Shown: positions 35,718-43,241 of the stretch, piece by piece
How the letters are laid out: each line of letters begins with the position of its first letter
Numbering within the stretch: position 1 is the stretch's first letter
Assembly (NCBI RefSeq): GCF_016919065.1
Contig: NZ_JAFFQA010000012.1
Coordinates: forward strand, 1 to 64,000
Reading direction: 5' to 3'
DNA length: 64,000 nucleotides
Origin: Desulfobulbus rhabdoformis
GTDB lineage: Bacteria; Desulfobacterota; Desulfobulbia; Desulfobulbales; Desulfobulbaceae
The notes under the pieces: generated by a model
The model's input: the letters and a program-made list of their open reading frames with translations, nothing else
Database searches by the model: none
Told to the model about the DNA's origin: nothing
Program-made: the position numbers and the translations under genes

Positions 35718-36032
35718 TTAACGCCTTCGGGAACGCAGGCGCAAGGATTCAATCTCGTCCAGCAGATCAAGGGCCAGGGCACATCCTGGAAGATTCACCC
35801 GTAAATCCTGTTGCAGGCGGATGACGGTCTGGACGCGTTTAACGGCAACAAAGGGAAATTGCCACTCTCTGGGTGAGCATCCCTCCGGGCTGAGGATACC
35901 TTCGTCTATCAGGTTTTCAATGAGTTCAGCGCTGACATTGCACAGTCGGCAGAGATCCGCCAGGGAACAACGACTCTCCTCGCTCAGGACAATACCGGTG
36001 ACACAGGTGAGTTGTTTTGACATATCAGACAC
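35718..36032 (-). CDS. cbpM: Chaperone modulator CbpM
   Basis: 104 residues, MerR-like helix-turn-helix protein that inhibits CbpA. CSLADLCRLCNVSAELIENLIDEGILSPEG is spread over the first half, and VKRVQTVIRLQQDLRVNLPG follows. It overlaps the end of cbpA by 8 bases, the usual cbpA-cbpM arrangement. Confidence 0.88.
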   Translation of the reverse strand: MSDMSKQLTCVTGIVLSEESRCSLADLCRLCNVSAELIENLIDEGILSPEGCSPREWQFPFVAVKRVQTVIRLQQDLRVNLPGCALALDLLDEIESLRLRSRRR

Positions 36033-36969
36033 CTAATTCAGTTCGTGGATGAGTGGGCAGTTTTTTAGCCATCTCTTCATAGAGTGCTCGTTGCTCCTCG
36101 GTTTTTGCCTCGGGGACAACGATACGCAGGGTGACGATCTGATCGCCCGACTGGGTGGGAGTGGACAAACCTCGCCCCTTGAGACGTAGTTTATTCCCGC
36201 CTTGCGAGCCTGCCGGAATTTTTAACTGCACCTTGCCCCCAAGCGTTGGTACGGTGACCGAGGCCCCGAGCGCGGCCTCCCAGGGGGTGACGGGCAGACT
36301 CAGATGCACGTCTCGTTTTTCTGCATGAAAGATGCGGTCTTCTTCGAAGGCAATCTCAAGGTACAAATCACCAGCAGGGGCCCCTCCATGGCCTGGCATT
36401 CCCTGACCTTCAAGCCGAATACGTTGCCCCTCGAGAATACCTTTGGGGATCGTGAGGTTTAATGTATGCGGTTGCATCTGTATCTGGCCTTGCTGGTTGA
36501 TGACCTGGCGATTGAGGGTTATGGTCCGCTGACCACCAGCGTAGGCATCCTGTAAAGAGATAAGGATTTTGGCATGTTGATCCTCTCCCTGCATCCGAAA
36601 TGTATACTGCCTGGGGCCACTTTGTTGGGTTCTGCCAAAGAGGGATTCAAAAAAATCACTGAATTCAGAGGCATCTGCACCTGTGTAGCCAGCTCCCCGG
36701 AACTCAAATCCCGCATCCCAGTTAGGCGGCGGATCAAAGTTTTGACCTTCTTGCCAGTTGGCGCCAAACTGGTCATAGGCAGCACGTTTCTCCGGGTCTT
36801 TCAACACCTCGTAGGCTTCCCCGATGTCTTTGAAGGTGTTCTCGGCGCTTGCCTCTTTGTTGATATCAGGGTGGTACTTGCGGGCAAGTTTGCGATAACT
36901 TTGCTTGATCTGGTCCTGGGAGGCATCACGTTCGACTCCCAAAATTTTGTAATAATCTTTATATTCCAT
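36025..36969 (-). CDS. cbpA: DnaJ-class co-chaperone CbpA
   Basis: Co-chaperone for DnaK and curved-DNA binder. 314 residues: J domain at the start (DYYKILGVERDASQDQIKQS, and the HPD motif in KYHPDINKEA), a G/F linker, then C-terminal domains with TLNLTIPKGILEGQRIRLEG and GSQGGNKLRLKGRGL. No zinc-finger repeats, which separates CbpA from DnaJ. The ATG at 36969 follows GGGGGAG; the longer frame to 37011 is not used. First gene of a run of about eight minus-strand genes. Confidence 0.93.
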   Translation of the reverse strand: MEYKDYYKILGVERDASQDQIKQSYRKLARKYHPDINKEASAENTFKDIGEAYEVLKDPEKRAAYDQFGANWQEGQNFDPPPNWDAGFEFRGAGYTGADASEFSDFFESLFGRTQQSGPRQYTFRMQGEDQHAKILISLQDAYAGGQRTITLNRQVINQQGQIQMQPHTLNLTIPKGILEGQRIRLEGQGMPGHGGAPAGDLYLEIAFEEDRIFHAEKRDVHLSLPVTPWEAALGASVTVPTLGGKVQLKIPAGSQGGNKLRLKGRGLSTPTQSGDQIVTLRIVVPEAKTEEQRALYEEMAKKLPTHPRTELGV

Positions 36970-37362
36970 ACTACTCCCCCAATTCGATGAACGTACATGT
37001 GAGGACATCAATTGCCTGAAAGAGGCTCTGAGTGGGGCCGTTTTGAATGTAACTGTTTGTTTTACCGGTTAATATCTATGGGTGGCACGCGGAGGCAAGT
37101 TGTTTGAAGGTATTGTACCATTGGGAACGCAATACCCAGCGGGTGCTGCAGGAAAATATACAAGAGCTGCTGTGAAAATAAAAATACTTCATGTCTGGTG
37201 CGAATTTTCAATAGTGAGCAAGCGCCATTCCCTATATTCTGCCATAGTCAATCTGTGTAAAAAATAAGAATAGCTCATTAAAAAGAAAAGAAAAAAAGTG
37301 TTGGCCCCGCTTTCCTCTTGAATAGCGTTGGCCCAATCTTTTATGCTTTTTTATAGGTGTGT
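36970..37362. other. Gene-free stretch between cbpA and aroK
   Basis: About 390 bases between divergent genes, AT-rich, expected to carry promoters for the cbpA run and for aroK. No protein-like frame. Confidence 0.5.
37318..37347 (+). promoter_or_regulatory. Candidate promoter for aroK-glgA
   Basis: TTGAAT (37318-37323), spacer 18, TATGCT (37342-37347), directly before aroK, leaving a very short leader. Confidence 0.4.
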
Positions 37363-37920
37363 ATGAAAAACAATCAAAGCAACATCCTTTTGACCGGATT
37401 TAGAGCCACAGGAAAAAGCACGGTTGGTCGGCTTCTTGCTCAGCGACTTGGGCTCGACTATATGGATATGGACATTGAGCTGAGCAAGCGACTTGGCGGG
37501 AGCGTGAGCGAGGTGGTGGGTGCCCATGGATGGGCATTTTTTCGCAAGGCAGAAGCCCACTTGCTTGATGAACTCTCTCATTTCAAAGGCTATGTCATTG
37601 CCACTGGCGGCGGGGCTATCGAACATCAGGAGCAGTGGCAGCGGTTGCGAAAAAACAGTTACGTCTTCTGGCTCGATGCAGATGCAACAATAATCGATAA
37701 GCGCGTTCAGGCTGATCCGCTCTCCTCTGAGCAGCGACCCTGCCTATCAGCTGGAGACGGTTCATCAAAAGAGTCTACCCGAAAAATACTTGAACGTCGC
37801 CGACCGCTCTACCGCTTGGGGGCAGATGTACGTCTGGATGCTGGCAAAAATTCTCCGGAACAGCTGACGACATTAGCTCTTGCCTGGCTTGAAACACGAG
37901 AGCAGGAGGCACAGGCGTAG
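37363..37920 (+). CDS. aroK: Shikimate kinase
   Basis: Phosphorylates shikimate in aromatic amino-acid synthesis. 185 residues. Walker A GFRATGKST (residues 12-20), shikimate-binding DMDIELSKR, ATGGGAI and the lid/adenine parts RRPLYR. The ATG at 37363 is chosen; a GTG two codons earlier is open but less likely. glgA follows after 45 bases. Confidence 0.93.
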   Translation: MKNNQSNILLTGFRATGKSTVGRLLAQRLGLDYMDMDIELSKRLGGSVSEVVGAHGWAFFRKAEAHLLDELSHFKGYVIATGGGAIEHQEQWQRLRKNSYVFWLDADATIIDKRVQADPLSSEQRPCLSAGDGSSKESTRKILERRRPLYRLGADVRLDAGKNSPEQLTTLALAWLETREQEAQA

Positions 37921-37965
37921 AATGATAAGACAAAATCAGGCAATTTTATCAAGCGAGAACAATAC

Positions 37966-39585
37966 ATGAGTCGATCGATTCAGTCCGTCTGGATAGTAAC
38001 CCGGGAGTACGCAGGCCTTGCCGGGGCCGGTGGCGTCAAAGACGTTTCGCGGCAACTTGCAGAAGCCCTGGCTGGTTCAGGAGAAACGAACGTTTGCGTT
38101 ATTATGCCGCGCTATGGGTTTATGGACCCCAAAGCTCTTGGGTTCATTGAGGCAGGAGTAGGAACCCAGTCTGTTGTCATCAAGGAAACCACCCTCCCCC
38201 GAGGGTTCCTTGTGGACATGAATTATGTCGAAAGGGAACGAAGGGAGTCTGTGGCTTTGTGGCAGGCGAACATGAACGGGGTTCAGGTCTATCTGGTCGA
38301 GTCGGAACGATTTGCTGAAAAAATGGGCGTCTACACCTACACCGCAGAGGAGGCAAAGGCACAGGTCTGGAGGCAGCAGGGGCAAGGTCATTACGATTAT
38401 TTTGCCATGAATATTCTTCTGCAAAAGGCGTCCCTGGATACCATGATTTTGTTGGGGGAGCACCCGGACATTATTCACTGCCAAGATGGTCATACTGCGA
38501 CCTTACCTGCCATGATGCGGGAAAACAGTGGGTATCGCCAATATTTTCATACAAGTGCGGCCGTCGTGACGATGCACAATGCTGGCGTGGGGTATCATCA
38601 GGAAGTCGCTGATTTACCTTTCGCCCAGGCCATTACCTCCTTACCTCGAAAAGTAGTGGAAAATTCGCTGCTGGCGGGAAAATTTGATCCATTTATTGCG
38701 GCGGCCTCGTACGCTATTCTCAATACCGTCAGTGAAAATTATGCTCGAGAACTCCAGCAAAGTGATGAAGATGTACGGACCGGTTGGCTTGGGCATGCCT
38801 TGCTTGCAAAAGGGGTGACTCTTGCTGGCGTTACCAATGGAATAGATCCGGAAACCTTCGATCCTACCAGGCCGGAACAGTTACACCTCAAGGCGGGTTT
38901 TGATGTCCGCAAGGGGCATTTTGAAGGAAAAGTACAGTGTAAACAAGATTTGCTCGAGCGGCTGAACAATCGGCTGGGCTGGAAGGGAGTCGAGCAGTTT
39001 GGAAGCCTCTCTTTTTTTCCAGGAGAACCCCTGTGCACATTTATTGGTCGGTTGACTGCTCAGAAAGGGGTGGATACCTTAATAGAATCGATCTCAAATA
39101 TACTCGCAACCGATGCGACCTGCCGTTTTCTGGTTTTTGGTTCCGGCGAAGCGATCTATGAGGAGCAACTGAAGAAACTTGCCCGGCAGGGCTATGACAG
39201 GGTGTGTTTTCTCAAGGGGTTTGATCCTTTGCTGGCAAATGCCATCTATGCAGCTGGCGATTTGTTTTTGATACCATCACAGTATGAACCCTGCGGATTA
39301 ACGGACTATATGGCACAGCTTCTGGGAAACGTTCCCGTTGTGCACCGCGTTGGTGGGCTGGTGAAGGTTATTGATGAAGAAACAGGGTTTTGCTATGACG
39401 AGGACAAGGCTGCGGCTTTGACGCTCACCTTAATGCGTGCCCTGACCATGTATAGAGAAGAGCCAGAACGTTTTCGTGGGATTCAGCAGGCTGCTGTACG
39501 TCGTATTGACCAAAAACATACCTGGCAACAGGTTATGGATGCGTATAGAGCGTTGTACCAACAAGCGCTCACGCTCATTGAATAA
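37966..39585 (+). CDS. glgA: Glycogen synthase (GT5 family)
   Basis: Transfers glucose from ADP- or UDP-glucose to glycogen. 539 residues, GT-B fold. N-terminal REYAGLAGAGGVKDVSRQLA holds the nucleotide-sugar loop, HCQDGHTATLPAMM the GT5 His region, NTVSENYAREL, and the C-terminal domain has FIGRLTAQKGVDTL and PSQYEPCGLTDYMAQL (catalytic Glu). The usual KxGG lysine of bacterial GlgA is replaced (GAGG). It works with glgP at 59-61 kb; no glgB or glgC here. Confidence 0.92.
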   Translation: MSRSIQSVWIVTREYAGLAGAGGVKDVSRQLAEALAGSGETNVCVIMPRYGFMDPKALGFIEAGVGTQSVVIKETTLPRGFLVDMNYVERERRESVALWQANMNGVQVYLVESERFAEKMGVYTYTAEEAKAQVWRQQGQGHYDYFAMNILLQKASLDTMILLGEHPDIIHCQDGHTATLPAMMRENSGYRQYFHTSAAVVTMHNAGVGYHQEVADLPFAQAITSLPRKVVENSLLAGKFDPFIAAASYAILNTVSENYARELQQSDEDVRTGWLGHALLAKGVTLAGVTNGIDPETFDPTRPEQLHLKAGFDVRKGHFEGKVQCKQDLLERLNNRLGWKGVEQFGSLSFFPGEPLCTFIGRLTAQKGVDTLIESISNILATDATCRFLVFGSGEAIYEEQLKKLARQGYDRVCFLKGFDPLLANAIYAAGDLFLIPSQYEPCGLTDYMAQLLGNVPVVHRVGGLVKVIDEETGFCYDEDKAAALTLTLMRALTMYREEPERFRGIQQAAVRRIDQKHTWQQVMDAYRALYQQALTLIE

Positions 39586-39915
39586 ACAAGTTGGCATGAG
39601 AAGTTCACAGGTATATTCCCAATCCAAAACTCCATTGTTATCTAGTGCCCATCCAGAAACGATTTTTTTGCTCAATTTCGGCGTTATGCTTAAAATTTTA
39701 TCCTCGGAATATCATCTATATGCCTGCGGTAAAATTTTTCACATGCCTTGAACTTGAACAAAAATCCTCGTTTCTGGACGAACACTTTTTGCAAACACAT
39801 TCAATGGATAATCCCAAGAGCGAGTACTGTATGTTTTTGTACTCGATGTTGGCCCAACTGCTTGAAAGTAGTCTATCTGGGAAGAACAACAACTTAACGA
39901 GAGGAGTGATACATC
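39586..39915. other. Intergenic stretch glgA to gap
   Basis: 330 bases holding the hybrid repeat A4 and the leader of gap. No protein-like frame, no clear terminator after glgA and no strong promoter match for gap. Confidence 0.5.
39645..39785 (+). repeat. Family A core with different ends, copy A4
   Basis: The core from about 39685 to 39755 (TTAAAATTTTATCCTCGGAATATC...GCCTGCGGTAAAATTTTTCAC...) is nearly identical to A3 and A7. The ends are unlike other copies: inverted repeats GTGCCCATCCAGAAACGA and, on the complement of the right side, GTGTTCGTCCAGAAACGA. No target duplication was seen. Confidence 0.7.
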
Positions 39916-40920
39916 ATGGCCATAAAAGTAGGAATTAACGGGTTTGGTCGTATTGGCAGGAATATTTTTCGTGCGTTGGGTACGGACCCACTGTTTGCTG
40001 ATATTGAAATTGTGGGTATCAACGACCTGACAGATGCGAAAACAATCGCTCATCTGATGAAATATGATTCGGTCATGGGCAGGGCTGAGCAGGAAATTTC
40101 CAATACGGATGATGCAATCATTGTGGATGGTAGATCAATCCCTTTGTCAAGCCACCGCAATCCCGGGGATATTCCCTGGGGAACACTGGGGGCCGAGTAC
40201 ATTCTTGAATGCAGTGGCCATTTTCGAGATTTCGAATCAGCAAAAGCTCATATTGATGTGGGGGCATCAAAGGTGATTATTTCCGCACCTGCAAAGGGTG
40301 AGGTGAAAACCATTGTCATGGGGGTTAATGAAGACGAGTATGACCCTACCACGCATCATGTCGTTTCAAATGCTTCCTGCACGACCAATTGCCTAGCTCC
40401 GGTTGCCCAGGTTATTCTCGATAATTTCGGTATTAAAAGAGGGCTCATGACCACCGTGCATGCCTACACCGGTGACCAACGCCTTCTGGATTTCCCCCAT
40501 TCCGACCTACGTAGAGCACGAGCCGCTGCCCTTTCCATGGTACCGACAAAGACAGGGGCTGCAGCTGCTGTGGCTTTGGTGATTCCGGAGTTGAAAAATA
40601 AATTTGACGGGCTTGCTGTCCGAGTTCCTACGCCCGATGTCTCTCTGGTGGATGTCGTGATAGAGGTGGAGCGGGAAACGACCGTATCAGAGGTGAACGC
40701 AGCTCTTCAGGCCGCTGCCGGTCGATATTTGGGCTATACCGATGAGCCATTGGTCTCTATTGATTTTCAGGGAGATCCGCATTCTTCCATTGTTGATGGC
40801 CAGTGCACCAAAGTTTTGGGGACCACTGTGAAAGTGATGAGCTGGTATGACAATGAGTGGGGCTATTCCAACCGCATGCTGGATTTGGTCCTGCATATGG
40901 AGGCAAATAAACTGGTCTAA
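39916..40920 (+). CDS. gap: Glyceraldehyde-3-phosphate dehydrogenase, type I
   Basis: Glycolytic NAD-dependent oxidation of glyceraldehyde 3-phosphate. 334 residues. NAD site KVGINGFGRIGRNIFRAL, catalytic Cys in SNASCTTNCLAP (near residue 153), and WYDNEWGYSNRMLDL. Start preceded by GAGAGGAG. Repeat A5 and a terminator follow; pgk is not adjacent. Confidence 0.97.
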   Translation: MAIKVGINGFGRIGRNIFRALGTDPLFADIEIVGINDLTDAKTIAHLMKYDSVMGRAEQEISNTDDAIIVDGRSIPLSSHRNPGDIPWGTLGAEYILECSGHFRDFESAKAHIDVGASKVIISAPAKGEVKTIVMGVNEDEYDPTTHHVVSNASCTTNCLAPVAQVILDNFGIKRGLMTTVHAYTGDQRLLDFPHSDLRRARAAALSMVPTKTGAAAAVALVIPELKNKFDGLAVRVPTPDVSLVDVVIEVERETTVSEVNAALQAAAGRYLGYTDEPLVSIDFQGDPHSSIVDGQCTKVLGTTVKVMSWYDNEWGYSNRMLDLVLHMEANKLV

Positions 40921-40955
40921 CTCACTGGTCAGCCCAGGCGACGCCATCTACTTTA

Positions 40956-41044
40956 GGGAATCTTGAATAATTGCTTTTTCTCACAATCCTCGGAGTCTAC
41001 GCTTACCTGGCCTTGATTGAAAAATCTAAGTATTGAAGACACTC
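40956..41044 (+). mobile_element. Family A MITE-like repeat, short copy A5
   Basis: 89 bases: left end GGGAATCTTGAATAATT, then CGGAGTCTACGCTTACCTGG, then the right end with TTGATTGAAAAATCTAAGTATTGAAGAC. The AAAATTTT core is missing. Flanks TTTA and TAAA do not form a direct duplication, so this copy is internally deleted and decayed. Confidence 0.75.
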
Positions 41045-41077
41045 TAAAGCTTTTGAGAACTTCAAAAAAAACAAAAA

Positions 41078-41109
41078 AAGGGAGCAATCATTTGATTGCC
41101 CCCTTTTTT
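41078..41109. terminator. Bidirectional terminator
   Basis: GGGAGCAATC ATTT GATTGCCCCC stem-loop with A-run on the left (ACAAAAAAA) and T6 on the right. It serves gap on the plus strand and the small zinc-finger gene on the minus strand. Confidence 0.88.
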
Positions 41110-41134
41110 ATTCAAGTACATGCCGAATAAAGAC

Positions 41135-41302
41135 TTATTTTACAACACCCGATCCGTTGCAGGTGGGGCAGGTTTGGTCAGGGGTACAGAGCTGGCCGTC
41201 CTGGGATTTCCCTTGCCATTCACTACTGGTCTCACAAATACCCTCGATGACTTTGTTTCCATTACAGGTGGGGCAGGTGTGCTGTTTTTCGTTCTCGCTC
41301 AT
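41135..41302 (-). CDS. Small protein with two CPTCNG zinc-finger motifs
   Basis: 55 residues read from ATG at 41302 with AGGAG 7 bases upstream. Two DnaJ-like CxxCxG motifs frame the protein: HTCPTCNGNKVIEG at the start and TCPTCNGSGVVK at the end, with Cys23 and Cys39 between. Very likely a single zinc site of the DnaJ cysteine-rich type, perhaps a stand-alone chaperone- or metal-related protein. It is too short to appear among long open frames. A Fur-box-like sequence lies just upstream and a shared terminator downstream. Confidence 0.8.
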   Translation of the reverse strand: MSENEKQHTCPTCNGNKVIEGICETSSEWQGKSQDGQLCTPDQTCPTCNGSGVVK

Positions 41303-41321
41303 GGGGGCTCCTTTTTTTATA

Positions 41322-41345
41322 AATAATAATCGTTATCAATTGCTA
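41322..41345 (-). promoter_or_regulatory. Fur-box-like sequence upstream of the small zinc-finger gene
   Basis: On the minus strand AATTGATAACGATTATTATT partly matches the Fur consensus GATAATGATAATCATTATC. It lies about 20 bases before the start. The match is imperfect. Confidence 0.4.
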
Positions 41346-41507
41346 TTCTTCAATAATAGGGGTCATCGAGGAAAAGGCAAGTGGAAAATGAGAATTATTT
41401 TACTTAGCGCAAAAAAAAGAAATAACAGAGAGTTGTATAATTATTTCTCGCAGAAAAGATTCTGTTTTGTTGATCTTTTCGCAGGCGAAAAATAGTCATT
41501 TTGTTGT

Positions 41508-43241
41508 TTATTTTGAGACAGACTCGTCAAACAAATCATTTTGCTGGAGAGCTTTTTGAAGACGGAGCAGAGTGTCCTGCTCCTGGCCTTTTTTCAGGCG
41601 GAATTGAATAATCAGCTCATCCTTTTTGGTCTTAGAGCTTGCTGTTGCATTGAAATCCCGTTTAGTCGCTTTTTCACCGAAAATAGTGCTGCGGAGATTT
41701 GAAACCCGGTCTTCAAGTGCACTTCTTGCCACATTTTTAGAGGGGAGTGAACGACTCGCCAGAGATTTGAGCAGAGCTATAACAGGCTGGGCATTTTCAA
41801 GGCTTTTGGCGAGGCTCTGTTGCACCTTTTTCTGGGCAAGGGCGAGGTGGAGCTCTGGATCAACATCGCGAAGGAGCGAGATGATCTTTGTCAGTTGGGG
41901 GCGAGTGGGGCCAAAAGGCCTGATTACCTCGAGATAGAGTGCATCACGATCTTTGCTGTTCTTGAGCGGTGCAAGGACTTCAGAGGCTATGGAGAATTGA
42001 AGCTTTTCATTCACAACGTCGGAGATGATTTCAGGGGATTCACCTCGAAGACGAATCTGGTTGACCTTGCGATATTTATGTATGGTTGAGTGGGAAACCT
42101 TTTGTCCGGGCTTGCCAATGCCCAGGGTTGCGCCAAACTGTTCAGCAAGTTCAGCGTTGTTGAGCCCGAGTGAAGAGGCCGCTGATTCAAGGAAATTTCC
42201 TATTTCTATGGGGTTAAGGTTTCTCCGTTTGGTGTTTTCCGCCAGTGAGATATTGAAAAAATCCTCAACGGCAAAATCCGATTCCTGGTACACTTTGGCT
42301 TCAACTTCATGTTTTCCCAGTCGTTTCAGTGCCTGGTACCGACGATAGCCACAGAGGATTTTGTAGCGGCCATTATTTTTTTTCAACAGGACCAGAGGGT
42401 GCAGCAGGCCATTGCGATCAATTGACTGGGCGAGTTCCTCAATGTAGGATTCCCGCATCAGCTCGACATAGCGGCTATCCCCCTGGAGGCGGAAAATAAA
42501 CTGTAGATCCTCACTGCTCCCCGTATCGATACTGTTAATGTCAACGGTGCGCACAAGGGACATGGTCGTGAGAAACGGTTTGATGCTTTCTCCGAGAATG
42601 GTCGCAATGGAGAGAGCTGTCTGCTGCTCGCTGATAAGGTCGTGTCGAAGGTAGCAAATCAATGAGTTGACTTCCGGATTAAAAAGATCCGGTCGGCTTT
42701 GGCTGCGAAACAGTTGATTCAGGTGGTTGTCTTGGTGTCCGCATCGTGGAGATTCTGCATCGACAAGAGCGGTGCTCAGATGGTTATCCTCGAGAGATAT
42801 GCGAATTTTTGAGAGTAATGAGGCTGGTATTGTCGGGCGATGGGGTCTGTGAGGGGAGCTTCTCTCCCCTTGACCGTAACCGAGCAGCAGCATGCTCTCC
42901 GGGCGCTCTTCTGCAGGTAAGGGGTGCAGCATAAGCAGGAGGGGAGGGAGCCCATTACCGCTGATTTCTTTTTGGAAGCGAATAATGGGTAAGAGAAAAT
43001 CTTCTTTAACCCGTGGTCTATTTTCTACGACCTGCAGATCTGTCAGATCCATGATCTGCTCTTTGTATTTTGTGTTGATGACACCGTAGCACTCTAACTG
43101 CTTGGTCAGGGAAAGAGCGAGATCCGCTATATAATTTGCGGCCTGATCTGATTGGGGGGGATTATATCCGCCCGGGACAAGCAGTAAAAGGTTGTTACTG
43201 CCAAGTACCCGATGAATGGTTTGGGGCAGCGCTTGTGTCAT
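41508..43241 (-). CDS. ParB-like partition protein with an unknown N-terminal domain
   Basis: 577 residues. The central part (about 260-410) is a ParB/Noc core: ESYIEELAQSIDRNGLLHPL, then KILCGYRRYQALKRLG (box I, usually GERRxRA), SLAENTKRRNLNPIEIGNFL (box II), then a helix-turn-helix region with HSTIHKYRKVNQI. The first 230 residues match no family known to me; they contain LLLLVPGGYNP and HQDNHLNQLF. No ParA is adjacent, so this is probably not the chromosomal partition ParB. The ATG at 43241 follows AGGAG. It overlaps the yihY gene by 47 bases. Confidence 0.78.
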   Translation of the reverse strand: MTQALPQTIHRVLGSNNLLLLVPGGYNPPQSDQAANYIADLALSLTKQLECYGVINTKYKEQIMDLTDLQVVENRPRVKEDFLLPIIRFQKEISGNGLPPLLLMLHPLPAEERPESMLLLGYGQGERSSPHRPHRPTIPASLLSKIRISLEDNHLSTALVDAESPRCGHQDNHLNQLFRSQSRPDLFNPEVNSLICYLRHDLISEQQTALSIATILGESIKPFLTTMSLVRTVDINSIDTGSSEDLQFIFRLQGDSRYVELMRESYIEELAQSIDRNGLLHPLVLLKKNNGRYKILCGYRRYQALKRLGKHEVEAKVYQESDFAVEDFFNISLAENTKRRNLNPIEIGNFLESAASSLGLNNAELAEQFGATLGIGKPGQKVSHSTIHKYRKVNQIRLRGESPEIISDVVNEKLQFSIASEVLAPLKNSKDRDALYLEVIRPFGPTRPQLTKIISLLRDVDPELHLALAQKKVQQSLAKSLENAQPVIALLKSLASRSLPSKNVARSALEDRVSNLRSTIFGEKATKRDFNATASSKTKKDELIIQFRLKKGQEQDTLLRLQKALQQNDLFDESVSK

